Assembly (NCBI GenBank): GCA_036320915.1
Contig: JAXBDG010000020.1
Span: 868,001-932,000, forward strand
Direction of reading: 5' to 3'
DNA: 64,000 nt
Source: Linnemannia elongata
Lineage: Eukaryota > Mortierellomycota > Mortierellomycetes > Mortierellales > Mortierellaceae
Both the position numbers and the translations under genes were made by a program. Below the pieces are notes generated by a model. That model did no database searches. It was not told the origin of the DNA and was given only the letters and a program-made list of their open reading frames with translations. This document shows positions 48,104 through 59,596 of the stretch, one piece after another (the first letter of the stretch is position 1; each line of letters opens with the position of its first letter).

Positions 48104-48929
48104 TTATAATATTGTAACAAAAAACAATGACAGCTGCATGTGCAATGAAGGACCATTTGGAAATGAAATAAAGACTGGATTACCATCTGCAACTTGACAT
48201 GGCCTCGACACGCAGCGTGCATAGATGATACCAAATAGGCCTAGATTCAATGCAGCGGCGGAGAACTCGACTGGATCATTCTCTTTAGAGAAGGTGGCCA
48301 TGATCCCGGACGCATCGATGATTTTGATAGTATCAACAAGATCTTTTAATGATCGGGTGCGCGTTGTTGCTCCATGACTGCCCATGGATATAATCCCTCC
48401 GTAGCGGATACATTCCACATCCACGTTGCAGGCCATTGCTAGAGGTGGATTATGCTTGCGCAAATAATCGTCGAGATCCTTGACCGTAACCCCAGTTTCG
48501 ATCTCCACATTCCACACATTGCCTTCGACATGTACTGGTTTAAATATCTTGTCCATGATCTTCACCACAACTAAGAAACCGTCGTCATTAGCTATAGAGG
48601 ATGAAGACCACGTGTGACCTGTAGCCATGCAACGGATTTTCAGATTCTGCCTTGGCCTTGTTTACGATTTCAACCAGGTCGTTGGCGGTATTGGGATGGA
48701 AAATCTGAGCAGAATTTGACCGTTGATTCCCAGCCCAGTTGCAAAATGAATGCCTCTTTGCCGGTTTGGCAGCAGCCTCATTCTTGGACTTCGACTGGGC
48801 CTTGAATACACCGCCTCTACTCTCCTCTCTTCCCACGGGCTTGACGACATTGGCTCTGTTGCTCTTGATGTAAGGGTGTTCCATTGATGTGATTTTAGTG
48901 TATGGTTTGGAAATCCATTTGAAGGACAT
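48104..48929 (-). pseudogene. FAD-linked sugar-lactone-oxidase-like gene, frameshifted and truncated
   Basis: The first frame (48929 down) starts MSFKWISKPY or MEHPYIKS and includes FCNWAGNQRSNSAQIFHP, the usual start of the FAD-binding PCMH domain in gulonolactone/arabinonolactone oxidases. After AKAESE the frame breaks near 48630-48642. The family sequence resumes at 48628 as MATGHTWSSSSIA, then ETGVTVKDLDDYL, GGIISMGSHGATTRT and FSAAALNLGLFGIIY. It then diverges and stops at 48104, so the C-terminal catalytic half is missing. A TATATATAAAG lies at 49005-49015 upstream. The active enzyme would oxidise a sugar lactone to an ascorbate-type product. Here it is dead. Confidence 0.75.
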
Positions 48930-49004
48930 TTGGAGTTTGAGCAGTAGCGCAAATCAGATGGAGGACAGAAATGGGTGTTGAGAAACAAGTGCATTTTTGT
49001 CTCC

Positions 49005-49015
49005 CTTTATATATA
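49005..49015 (-). promoter_or_regulatory. TATA box of the broken FAD-oxidase gene
   Basis: Reads TATATATAAAG on the minus strand about 80 bases before the likely start at 48929. The promoter thus survives although the gene is broken. Confidence 0.45.
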
Positions 49016-49079
49016 CTGAAGAAATCGAACATTAAAGAGTGCACAGGTCACTATGGAAGCGCTGTGTAAGGCTCTCCAT

Positions 49080-49350
49080 AGTGCGCAATATTTTTCTTGC
49101 ACGCCTCCATGGTTTTTCTTTTGTTCTTTGCACACCTCCGTGGATTCTCTTCTGTCACCCTGCAGGCACTATGCAAGGTTCTCCGGGGTGCACAGTATTT
49201 TTCTGCACCCCTCAATGGGGTTTCTTTTGTACTTTGCGTACTTCCATGGGTTGTCTTTTGTTCTTTGCGCACCTCCGTGGGTTCTCTTTGTTATTAGGGC
49301 ACTTCCGTGGGGTTTCTTTTGCTATTTGCCCATCCCCGCGGAATAAATAG
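49080..49350. repeat. tandem degenerate ~35-bp repeats
   Basis: Units of the form CACCTCCGTGGGTTCTCTT followed by TTGTTCTTTG recur about seven times with drift (CTCCATGG, CTTCCATGG, CTCAATGGGG variants). No frame is consistent across units. Confidence 0.7.
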
Positions 49351-49384
49351 TTATATGCAAGGAAAAGAAAAAGGACTTGCTCAT

Positions 49385-49722
49385 ATCGTTTAAATCTAGT
49401 TCTAGAAACTCGAGCTTAGGACTATCAGGATGGGGATATTTTTTCTCCTTAATATCCCTTTTGGCTCTCTAAATAGCGCCGGTGGCTCGCTCTTGACTAC
49501 AGCAGGCTAAGAAGACATGGGCTCCGCGACCAGCAAGGGCTACAGTAGTGGCATATCCGAGACCTGTGTTGGCGCCAGTGACGATGGCGACCTTTCCTGT
49601 TTGGTCTGGGATCTCATCATAAGAGAAGCGGCCATGTTTGATGTAAGTCTTCCAATACTTAAGTTGGCTGTATGAGCTTGTAACGTGGTTGATAAACTTG
49701 CTGGACTTGATGATTGTTGGAG
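49385..49722 (-). pseudogene. short-chain dehydrogenase/reductase fragment with a stop codon
   Basis: From a TCTCTCAG acceptor at about 49723, the minus strand reads TIIKSSKFINHV, YWKTYIKHGRFSYDEIP, then the Rossmann motif KVAIVTGANTGLGYATTVAL and GRGAHVFLACCSQERATGAI. A TAG at 49469-49471 interrupts, then RAKRDIKEKK and KLEFLELDLND continue in frame to about 49385. The catalytic YxxxK half is absent. In this family (retinol-dehydrogenase-like SDRs) NAD(P) binds at TGANTGLG. It is a truncated relic. Confidence 0.75.
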
Positions 49723-49908
49723 CTGAGAGAAGAAGGTGTACAAATATTCAATGTGTTACACGATCGTTTAAGGCACCCAAGCCACGTAGTTAAACAGACC
49801 CGCTGCCATTTTTTATAGGCTTATGTCACCAAATTTGCTGTATGACACCTTGACATAGAACCGGACTATGTACTTGAATCCTGTCTGCGCTTTGCCTAAG
49901 TAAAAACA

Positions 49909-50190
49909 TCTTTCGTCCCCTTGGCTCTCTTCTGTGTAGTATGTCTCCCTTTGTCCACCGTGAAAATTTCGTCTTTCCTCCCCTTGGCTTTTGTATCCTT
50001 GACGTTCATCTGCGGAGAGTGTCTCCTTTTGTTTCACCTCCATGGAAATTTTCGTTTTTCGTCCCCTTGGCTTTTTCTCCTTGACTTTCTTCTGAGGAGT
50101 GTGTTTCCCTTTGTCCCACCTCTGTGAAAATTTCGTCTTTCGTCCCCTTGGTATTCTTCTGTGGAGTGTTTCTCCCTTTTTCTCACTTCC
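49909..50190. repeat. tandem ~75-bp degenerate repeats
   Basis: Four units share TTTCGTCCCCTTGGC, TTCTTCTG(A/T)GGAGTG, TCTCCCTTTGTC and CACCTCTGTGAAAATTTCG. They vary by substitutions and small indels. No gene is supported. Confidence 0.7.
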
Positions 50191-50741
50191 TTTTTTCCAT
50201 CGGGCGTGTCGACGAGGTCCCAAGATGTCGAGAATAGTCCCAGCAAAAAAGCACATGATAGCGTTCTGAATCACGAATATCTTCCCTTTTTTATTAGAGA
50301 TGGCCAGATTGCTTATGAGTGAATCTGCCCTCGTTTTACTTCATGCTAACAGGACTTAATGGGAGGGAATAAAATGCAGCGACCCTCGCTTTCTTTGTGT
50401 TGTGTGAGATATCAAGGGACCCTTAGGCATTGTTCTGCCCTTCGATTCTTTGTCTTCTTCATTTTCCTTTCATATGCTGTACAGCCTCCAATTAAAGTCA
50501 ATACATTCCCTGTCCATATCAAAGCATTTTATCACTCGTGGCAAGGCTACCCTTATGCATCAAGGGAAGGAGCAACAACCAACGCTTAAAAGTCTCCACC
50601 CCATCCTTTTGTACTTTCTTTCCTCCTCTCAACTCTATTTCATTCGCCCTCTCATTATCCAGTTTGCGCTTCCCTCTTCACTTTTGTATTCCTCTACTCA
50701 GTTCTGGCTGCATCCACAACGCGTAGCACACCAACCATCCC
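50191..50741. other. upstream region of the ABC transporter
   Basis: No gene is supported. The last 200 bases are pyrimidine-rich (TTTCCTCCTCTC) and probably hold the promoter and leader of the ABCG gene. I cannot place a clear TATA box. Confidence 0.45.
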
Positions 50742-53700
50742 ATGCCCACTGTTACTCCAGCAACATCAATTCCCTCTCCAATGACTGAAATTACACTACC
50801 AGTTGCCTCCAAACATGTAGATCCTGCCAATCTGGGAGCAGGTATAGAGCTGACGCTTCATAATTTCTCACTTTCCATAATCCCTTCGCCTTCCCTTGTA
50901 ACTCTCATTACCCGCAAGTTACAATTTATATCCAATCGATATAGTTGGAATAACACCAACAATACTGCCAACGTTGATCGCGACAGCGGTACTGCGTCCC
51001 ATGCCCCTTCAGATAATGGCGCAAGAATGGACCAAGATCTGAGAAACGTTGGCATCAATATTTTTCGCAACGTCGACATGTCTGTGAAACCAGGACAGGG
51101 TACAGTTCGTTTTCCCAGCACGACCTTTATGATAGTCTCTTATTCTAGTTAGAGTTAAAATCTCACATATTTCTTTATCATACCTCTTACCGCATTGTTA
51201 CGTGTTGTACTTTAGTCTGCATTATCCTTGGAGGATCTGGCTCGGGAAAGACCACGCTGCTGAATGCTATCGCCAGGCGGATGAATGACTCCGAGGTCTG
51301 CACGTCCGGCAGCATCAAGTGCAACGGCATGAAGGACAAGAAGTTTTGGAACGATGCTAGCGTGGGTTATCTCCAGCAGGACGACTTTTTGATGCCTTTC
51401 CTAACGTAAGATTCTGATCGCAGTAATGAAAGGCCACAATTTATTGTATCACGACTAAAACTCGATTTGTAATTCCCAATAGTGTTCGTGAGACCCTGAA
51501 CTATGCCGCACACCTACGGCTCCCAAGAACAATGTCAAGCCAAAAGAGGTGTGAGCTCGTCGAGCTCGTCTTGCTCGAGCTAGGTCTAAAGGAATGCGCC
51601 AACACCAGGGTGGGTAAACCAAGCGGAGGAGAAGGTGCAGGCAGTGCCATTCAAGGTATCAGTGGTGGAGAGCGCCGTCGAGTGTCTGTAGGTATTCAAC
51701 TGCTGACAAACCCCATGATGCTTCTCTGCGATGAAGTAACCTCTGGTGAGTCAGTTCATCTTCGTTGCGATTACGCTGGAGGCAGTTCAAAGATATGTAC
51801 TCTGTGTACTTCCCATCTAACCATCTGTAATCAAACATCCCAGGACTTGATGCCTTCTCCTCATACGAGGTAATTAAGTCGCTCACCAAGCTGGCGAAGT
51901 CTACCCAAAAGACTATAGTCATTTCTATTCATCAGCCTCGCTCAGAGATCTTCAAGTTGCTGTCCGAATCGGACGGCCAAATGGTTCTACTCTCGAAAGG
52001 CGATGTTATATATAGCGGACCTGTCCGATCTGCCTTGCCTTGGGTAGAATCCACTGGCGTTGGTGGTTGTTCAACTGGCGTCAATCCATTTGATTATTTG
52101 CTCGATCTCAGTATGGTCGATTTTGCCAGCGAGGATATTGCAAAGTCCACGGCGGTGAAACGCCACCTACTCGTACAGGCTTGGGCTCAACGTGAAAAGG
52201 GCTCTGGTCTTGATACCTCCACTGGGGACACCTCCATACTGACCAGGATTGGAAATGGGAGCTTGGAGCAGACTGGTGACGCCTCGTCTTTTGTATCGTC
52301 AGCTGTCTACGTCAGCCTCGAGGGTTCCGGAACAAGTTTGTGGAGCCAGGTCCGAGTCCTGACCTCCCGAGGCTGGACCAATCAGATCCGTGACAGCATG
52401 GTCCTCTGGGGCTGTATTTGCGAGTGTATCGTGATCGGTCTGGCGATTGGGAGTATTTTTTACGATCTGGATGACTCCTTGGGCGGGATCCGCTCGCGCT
52501 CCAGTCTTGCTTATGCCGTAGGCGCTATCCAATCGTATCTCATGTTGATGATCCTGATACACCGTCTTTCTAAAGAGATTGCGGTCTATGACCGAGAGCG
52601 TATGGATCACTGGTATGGACCGCTGCCTCACCTCATCAGCACCTGCCTCTATTCAACTCCGCCCAACGTTCTTTATCCAATCGGTATGTCAAGTCACAGT
52701 TCACTGCATATGTCATATTAATTGTCCCCGCACACTAACGCAATACTTGGCGGTATAGTGTTTTCGGCTATTGTCTATTACATGACAGGTCTTCGTACAG
52801 ACTCCGCACAACACTTTGGATGGTGGCTCCTCATGAACCTCGCCATGCAGTTCATTACGTATGTTTTCTCTTTGCGTTTTTATGTTCGTCCTTTTGAGTA
52901 TTAAGACAACACATATGGCATAACTAAGCGTTTATTGTTACTTCATGTTCATATTTAGCCTTTCCTTTGCGATGCTTTGTTCCTCACTCGTGCGAGGATT
53001 TTCATCAGCGTCGCTGCTTGGAAATGCTATTTTTATATTCTTTGGTAATTCCATTGTAGCCTCTCGTTGATGCGCTCAGTTAGAGACAAAGCAATGACTA
53101 TTACTGATCTAAATGCTTGTGTTTTTTTCTTTTAATATTTCAGATCTTTCCACTGGATTCTTTATCGTGAACGACTCCATCCCATCCTGGCTACGCTGGA
53201 TCAAGTACCTAGCTTATCCCCACGCCTGTTACAGTATCTTGACCATCAACGAATTTACTGACAACAGATTCAATTGCCCTTACGCCCGTTTAAACGGTTC
53301 TTGGGATTCCAACATGTGTGCACCTTGGGATGGGAATTTGATCTTGAAGAACCAGTTGGATATTGATTCGCATTATTTTCAAGGTAATTTCCGTAATTTT
53401 GTATGTATTTCGATCTTCTCACGCATAATTTTATCCGAGGCATTAAAGTTTACAATATTCTCTATTTTTGATAGGCCCAATCATTCAAATGGCCTGTTGC
53501 TTTATCGGATTCCTCTTTGTGGCCTGGCTCGCGCTGACGATCAATGTTGTCAACCCAACTAGTATGGGCACTGGCCGTACGACTATAGACATGTTTTTGA
53601 ATCAAGCCGCAGCGATATTCTTGCACAACAAACCCGCCACCCCTTCTGAGCCCGAGTTGAGTTCGCTTGCCTCTTCTGGTGTGGGCCTTGATAACGAAAA

Positions 53701-56086
53701 GGCGAGAGCAGGCGAGACCCGTCTAGACGTTTTTTCTAAAGGACTCGAGCGAAAGGATCCTGTGTCGATCAGAGTCGAGGGACTGAGTCTGTCGACTTCG
53801 TTGTCCAAGTTTGAGGGGGGCATTTCGGGGATCACTAGGTGTCTCCGACAAGAGAAAATCGAAAAGCAGCTGTTAAAAGATGTTGACCTTGTTTTTCCAA
53901 CTGGTGAGCTGACTGCTATTATTGGAGGGAGCGGCGCTGGAAAGGTAAGAACATTCAGAGACTTTTAATCCTAATGAACAATAGGCAATGCTCTGAAGTG
54001 ATATTAACACCCTATTTATTGTGTTTTTTGACCCGCCCCCCACAATAGACGAGTCTTTTAAATACCCTGTTAGGTCGCACGCCTCCCAACTTAAAGATGG
54101 CGGGGTCCATTTACTACAACGACACAAAGAACCCATCATTGAGAATGATCAATAGTGTCAGCTCATATGTTCGTCAAGACGACCACTTTTTACTTTCCCA
54201 CTTGACAGTACGTGAAACTCTGCAGTTCGCAGCAGAGCTCCGAATGGAAAGCTCTGTCTCAAAAGCGGACAAGTACGCTAAGGTCGAGGACATTATCGAT
54301 CTCATTGGATTAAGAGAATGCGCAGATGTCATCGTTGGAAACTCTGCCGTTAAGGGATGCTCTGGTGGTCAGCGTCGCCGGGTATCCATTGGTATCCAGC
54401 TTGTGACTGAGCCCGCGTGCTTGATTTTGGACGAGCCCACAAGTGGTCTAGATGCATTGACAGGTAAGAAGAAAGGAACCAGGTGATGAGTACAGCTGTA
54501 AACTACGCATTTGCTAATTTATTTTGAGCACTTTATTATACCATACGTTAGCTAAGGCTGTCGTGCTTACTCTAAAACGGATTGCTGCTAGTGGGAGAAC
54601 TGTCGTCTGCACGATACATCAGCCACGCGCCGACATTTGGCAAATGTTTGATAATGTCGTCCTACTTGTCACTGGCGGACGTGTCGCTTACTCTGGACGT
54701 GTCGATAAGGTTGTCGAGTATTTTGCGGATGCTGGATATGTCGTTCCTATGTTCACCAACGTCCCAGGTATTGCATAAGAAATGTACGATATGTTTAATT
54801 GCCTAAAAATAATTATACTACTAGATACTGATGCCATATGTCTCCTTCTGCACTAGACTTTATCTTGGACACTGCATCAGTGAACCTGAGATCAATCGAA
54901 CTGGAGGAAGAAACCAGAAAGACTGTAAACGCACTGGTGGATCGATTCGACACAAAAAAGCACGAGATTCTAGCCTCGTTGCTCTCAAAGGGGCCCCTTG
55001 GTGAGTTGGCCGAGGTCAACCCACAGTTTGCTTCGTTTAGCAAGGCGTTCCCTATCCTGACCCGCAGGTCTTTTGTCAACACGTTTCGACAAAAGAGTCT
55101 TTATTTTAACCGAATCTTCCAGCCCGTCATTATGGCTATCATCATTACCATCTTTTTCGCGCCTCTCGGAAATGGTCCCAGTGACGTGATAAGTCGTTTT
55201 GGAGTGTTACAGGAGACATCACCTATTGTCTTCGTGGGCATGCTCAACAATGTAGCGATCTACCCCTTCGAGGCAAGTGTTTATCCTTAAACTTCAAGTC
55301 TGGTTTCGGTTTTCTGGATGTAAAATTAACTGATCTTTTATTGTTTTTTTATTGCTATGATTCTAGCGTGATATTGCATTTCGTGAGATCTCTGATGGAG
55401 GATATAGTGTGACCTCATTTTTTTTCTCTTTTTTGGTGAATGAGGTACCATTGGAGATCATTGGATCTTTGGGGGTCACTGTCTTCATGCTTGTAATCAC
55501 CCACATGAAAGTGACAGTCGTTACATTCTTTTCGTTCTGGGTGGTCATGTTTGGATATATCAGTGCAGGAGAGAGTATCGGTATAACTTTTTCAACCTTT
55601 ACCACTAATGCAGGATTCAACATCACGATAATGAGTTCCGTGGTACGTTTTTCTTTGTCTAAGTCTTACTTTTGATAGTCCGAATTAGTCCTGTCCCTAT
55701 TTTCACAAAACTTGTGCCATTAACATAGTACACATATTTTCTTTCTGTCTCTTCGTTTTTAGCTCAGCATATTCGCCTTTATGACTGGCATCGTATCACT
55801 CAACATGCCTCAGTGGCTGAACGACATCAACTATATCTCTCTGTTCAAGTACGGCTCCGCCATCATAACCATGAACGAATTTGACGGAAAATTGTTTGAT
55901 TGCTCGAAGGACGATATCACCTCAGGAGCATGCCCTTACCAGACTGGCGAGTCTGTCCTGGAATTGTTTAACTTTCAGGAAAAGAACTGGAGCCTGTACA
56001 TGAGCTTGTTTGTTATCGCCGTGGTTGTATACCGTCTGTTGGCCTGGCTGGTTCTTGTGGCAAAGGCCAAAAGCAACCGTTGGTAG
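50742..56086 (+). CDS. full-size ABCG (white/PDR-type) transporter, 13 exons
   Basis: Proposed exons: 50742-51099, 51216-51405, 51483-51745, 51844-52683, 52759-52858, 52959-53044, 53144-53383, 53475-53944, 54049-54463, 54552-54767, 54857-55272, 55367-55642, 55763-56086. All phases match, giving 1397 residues arranged NBD-TMD-NBD-TMD. NBD1 has Walker A GGSGSGKTT (K131), signature ISGGERRRVS (about 242-251) and Walker B LLCDEVTSGLD. NBD2 has GGSGAGKTS (K849; an intron falls right after this Lys), CSGGQRRRVS (about 953) and LILDEPTSGLD. Each TMD is hydrophobic, with an extracellular Cys-containing loop (NRFNCPYARLN and KLFDCSKDD). It would export lipids or toxic compounds using ATP. Intron 11 (55273-55366) is GC-AG. 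The gene is intact; the substrate is unknown. Confidence 0.9.
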
Positions 56087-57166
56087 AATCGAGTACGCAT
56101 TTTCACACGAGACTAAACTAACAAAATATAAAATCTATGGATTTCCTTGCCCCGAAAATGCTCCTCATCTTCTTTTTTGTCGCTCTTCAGAAGCTCATCC
56201 AATGCTTCGATTCCCTCCCTCATAAGCGACAACACCGATAATGCACCTATTTCCATCTCTTCTCTCACACTAGAGGATCTTGCCAAGATCAAGGCTATCC
56301 TCGATTTTTCCCACCTGCCACGTTTTTGCCTCCGGTTCCTCCAGGTTCTTGGGAGGTAATTTCGCAAGTAACCACATGTCTGCACTTCCAGGTCGACTAT
56401 CTGCATCCTGCTCATATGAGTTTGCAAAATACCCTCTTGGAGCTGACGTTCAATTCCCAGACTCCCATGTCAAGGTTCTTCAAAAATCGTAAGGACAACA
56501 TGGTATCACCCAGGGTGGCTGGCAACTGTACTATGTACGTTGTTAAATGTTGGTCTTGACGGTACTTCCAGGTCGAACACCTCCTTTTTACGATTTAGAG
56601 AATATACTCCTGGATCTCACGCACCAACTCCCAAACTCCCATGTCAATGGTAAACCAAGGTTCTCTATGAGAACACATGGACAGCATGGTCTTGCCCAGG
56701 GTGGCTGTTAAGACAATCAACACAAATTCTTCAAATTCGAGTTTTGAAAGAATAGTGCAATAAGAGTGCTGAAAGAAAACGTGGGAGCAGGTGTCCACGG
56801 TAGCGACAAGGTTTGTGATGACGATTGGCGTGGAGAGTGTGGATGGTGAAAAGGCAAGTGACGACGAAAAGGGCGTCGAAGAGATTGGCAATGAAGGTGT
56901 GAGAGTGGTCAAAAAGGAGGGGAATAGGAGTGGTGAGTGATGACGAGAAAGGCGCAGTCTATATGATAGTAAGATTGTGAAGATGGCAAAGGTGGCTAAA
57001 AGTGTGTCGTGTGCCAATTTGCACTATACTCAGAGAAAGTGAGGAAAACAATGAACGAAAGAAAGATGAACCGAGACGCGTCTTCTTTTTTTTCCCCTCA
57101 ACATTCCCCTCCCTTCTCCCCCTTTACCGCCTTTCTTTCTTCTCTTTATCATTTCACAGGATCAGT
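56087..57166. other. intergenic with an imperfect local duplication
   Basis: The segment at about 56385-56535 and that at about 56570-56720 share CTTCCAGGTCGA, CTCCCATGTCAA, GACA(A/G)CATGGT and CCCAGGGTGGCTG in the same order. On the minus strand both give a TATLGKTML...DMGVWEL-type peptide. No intact gene is visible, so these may be remains of a duplicated gene fragment. The end is the leader of the F-box gene at 57167. Confidence 0.5.
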
Positions 57167-59062
57167 ATGTTCGAGCAATTACGTCCGCGACTTCAGGACA
57201 AGTTCTCGATCCCAGAACTCTTGGACGGAGTCGGATCACATCTCCTCCCACCCGACCTCTATTCATCCATCCTCGTTAACAAGCGATGGAATGCACATCT
57301 CTTACCCTTGCTTTGGCAGACTGTTGACGATGAACTTTACTCTTGGCCACAGTTCCTAGTCAACAGTAACAACAGCAACAGGAACAACAACAGCAACAGC
57401 AACAGTAGCGACGACGACTCTGCAGAGGACTCGAGAGAGCACATGCTGGTCCGGACCCTACGCAAATACGGTCATTATATTCGATACCTCAGGATACACT
57501 ACCCCATCATGATCGAAGCAGCACACCTCAGCAGTGCATGCACCAGCCTCTTGTCTTTTGAAATCTTTGATCTCGCGCTGTATACCGCCATCCGAGGACG
57601 AGCAGAGACCGTCACCACCCTCACTAGGCCGAATCCTCTTTTTCTGTCCCCACTGTTCGAAGGTGTGTTCGTGCCGAGCCCGCTCGAGGCCCGGTCGAGA
57701 GCACAGGATTATCAGGACCGGCTCACAGTCCAACGATTCTGGCTTCTCGTCCAACAAAACGCCAGCACTCTACAAAAGTTACGTTTGGACAGGAGTCTGA
57801 ACATCCTGGCAAGGATCACCTCGGTCGACTTTTTGCGGGAGATGGTGACGTCCCTAGGACGACTCACCGATTTCGAAAATCAGTCGGATATCGTCAACGT
57901 GGGAGATTTCTTGGACCGATTACCGCATCTTCAGAACCTAATCACACCAACTTTTTATATGTCAACCAGGATGTTCAGCACTATGAGGATGGCACCGGTG
58001 AGGTTACGGAGCCTCAACTTGACCGGACAGATTCTCACCCGAGAGTTTTTTACGATTCTTGGAGGACTACCAGAGCTGGAGAGTCTGCGTGTGATTGGTC
58101 TGAATTGGGACAATGTAACAGACAAGGATATCAGCATAATCATGGGCGGGACACCCAGCAATCTCCGTACACTAGAGTACCTCTTCTCCGGATTCTCGCA
58201 CATACCGACCGAGAAGCGCATCCTGCCTTGGTTACCTAAGCTGCGCAAACTTGTCGCGTTGCAGACCGTTGCGCAGACGGTCTCGAATCTTGCCAAGTTC
58301 TGTCCACTGCTGGAAGAGTATCATGAGTGGAACGATGGTGTGACGATATACCCGGGCTCGACCATGCCTCATCTCAACGCATTGGCCCCTTTGCTTCATG
58401 GATGTCAGCATCTTAGAGTCATCAACGCGATCCAACATCGGATGGATGTTAACGAGTTGTTGAGTCGCCCCTGGATCGCTACGAATCTGGAAGTCTTCCG
58501 GATACAGATCGTCAAAGTGCCAAGACTAACAGCTGATCAGCAGGATAGGTTTGATCATGCGATGAAAAAGGATGCTCTTTCCGAGCCACTGGCGACAGGC
58601 GAACTCGAACTCTTTAGGATCTTTCGCCGCTCCCAGACGGCACAAACAAAGGTCCTAGAGAAATTAAGCAACTCTTTACCTCGACTACGAGTCCTGGACT
58701 TGGGGTATGAGTCCCGACAAGTGAGCCTGGCTAGTGACAGAAACCCACCGATGGAGACCGTGGGAGGGAAGCAATACATTAAGTATGGAGGGCCCATCCC
58801 AGATACGTTAGAGTTGTCGCTGGAAGCAGGGTTGAGGAAGCTAGGTAGGTTGAAGGAATTGGAGGTGTTTGGGTTTGAGGGGCTGAATTATCGGATTGGG
58901 GAGAGGGAATTGGAGTGGATGAGTGAGGAGTGGCCGAAGTTGAGGTGTTTGAGGGGGTTGCAGGTTGATGTGTTGAGAGGTGCAAAGCCGGATCGGAGGA
59001 GGGAGGAACTGAGGGAGTATATGGTGTCTTTGCGGCCTGATGTTGTGCATGAGCGAGCTTAG
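57167..59062 (+). CDS. large F-box-like/LRR protein
   Basis: This encodes 631 residues from the ATG at 57167. The frame is open to 57002, but the extra residues are low complexity, and this ATG starts the conserved part. The F-box-like motif lies at about 14-60 (IPELLDGVGSHLLPPDLYSS, NKRWNAHLLPLLWQTVDDEL). A Ser/Asn-rich insert follows at about 65-85. Then come KYGHYIRYLRIHYPIMIEAA and many LRR-like segments (LPHLQNLITP, LPELESLRVIGLNW, LPRLRVLDLGYES) up to RELEWMSEEWPKLRCLRGLQ at the C-terminus. It is longer and more divergent than the 7-12 kb cluster. It is inferred to be an SCF substrate adaptor. AATAAA lies about 90 bases after the stop. Confidence 0.85.
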   Translation: MFEQLRPRLQDKFSIPELLDGVGSHLLPPDLYSSILVNKRWNAHLLPLLWQTVDDELYSWPQFLVNSNNSNRNNNSNSNSSDDDSAEDSREHMLVRTLRKYGHYIRYLRIHYPIMIEAAHLSSACTSLLSFEIFDLALYTAIRGRAETVTTLTRPNPLFLSPLFEGVFVPSPLEARSRAQDYQDRLTVQRFWLLVQQNASTLQKLRLDRSLNILARITSVDFLREMVTSLGRLTDFENQSDIVNVGDFLDRLPHLQNLITPTFYMSTRMFSTMRMAPVRLRSLNLTGQILTREFFTILGGLPELESLRVIGLNWDNVTDKDISIIMGGTPSNLRTLEYLFSGFSHIPTEKRILPWLPKLRKLVALQTVAQTVSNLAKFCPLLEEYHEWNDGVTIYPGSTMPHLNALAPLLHGCQHLRVINAIQHRMDVNELLSRPWIATNLEVFRIQIVKVPRLTADQQDRFDHAMKKDALSEPLATGELELFRIFRRSQTAQTKVLEKLSNSLPRLRVLDLGYESRQVSLASDRNPPMETVGGKQYIKYGGPIPDTLELSLEAGLRKLGRLKELEVFGFEGLNYRIGERELEWMSEEWPKLRCLRGLQVDVLRGAKPDRRREELREYMVSLRPDVVHERA

Positions 59063-59596
59063 TAGATTTTCATTGTTGTTTGGTCGTCCTTCTATGTGAT
59101 TACGTTCTGTCCTCTGTCTCTCTCTTTCACGTTTGGGTCGTTATTGATTCTGTAAATAAATTTTGATGTATTGTTTACATGCAGCCAAAAGCATGCAGAA
59201 TAACAGAGTATGACCCATGGCCTCTTTCTCCAGATCAGGAGATACAATTAGGAAAAGAGAGAAGCGATAGCTGCAAGGTAGCTCCGATTACCGATGAATG
59301 AAACCAGAGTGAGAGTATATTGACGCTCAAACCATCATCATGATCGTTCCTGATCTGTCTCCCCGTCTTTTGTTTAAGGTTTTTCTCTACACCCACGGCT
59401 CCCTTTCTTTAGTTCCAATGGCGGTCCTAAAAGCCGTTTCGTTATTTCCTTCTCTCGTCTCTCTCTTTTCTCTCTCTTCTCTCTCTCTCCTTTTCCACAC
59501 CATTCTTTCCTCCTTTTCCCTTTTGCTTCCCCCCCCCCTGTTGTTCTTTGTCCCCTCCCTTTACTCTCACATCCTCCTTCCTTACGCCCAAAGCAC
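59063..59596. other. intergenic, 3' UTR and pyrimidine-rich DNA
   Basis: AATAAA near 59154 probably ends the F-box transcript. Positions 59440-59560 are CT-rich and give only spurious Ser/Leu frames. Confidence 0.5.
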
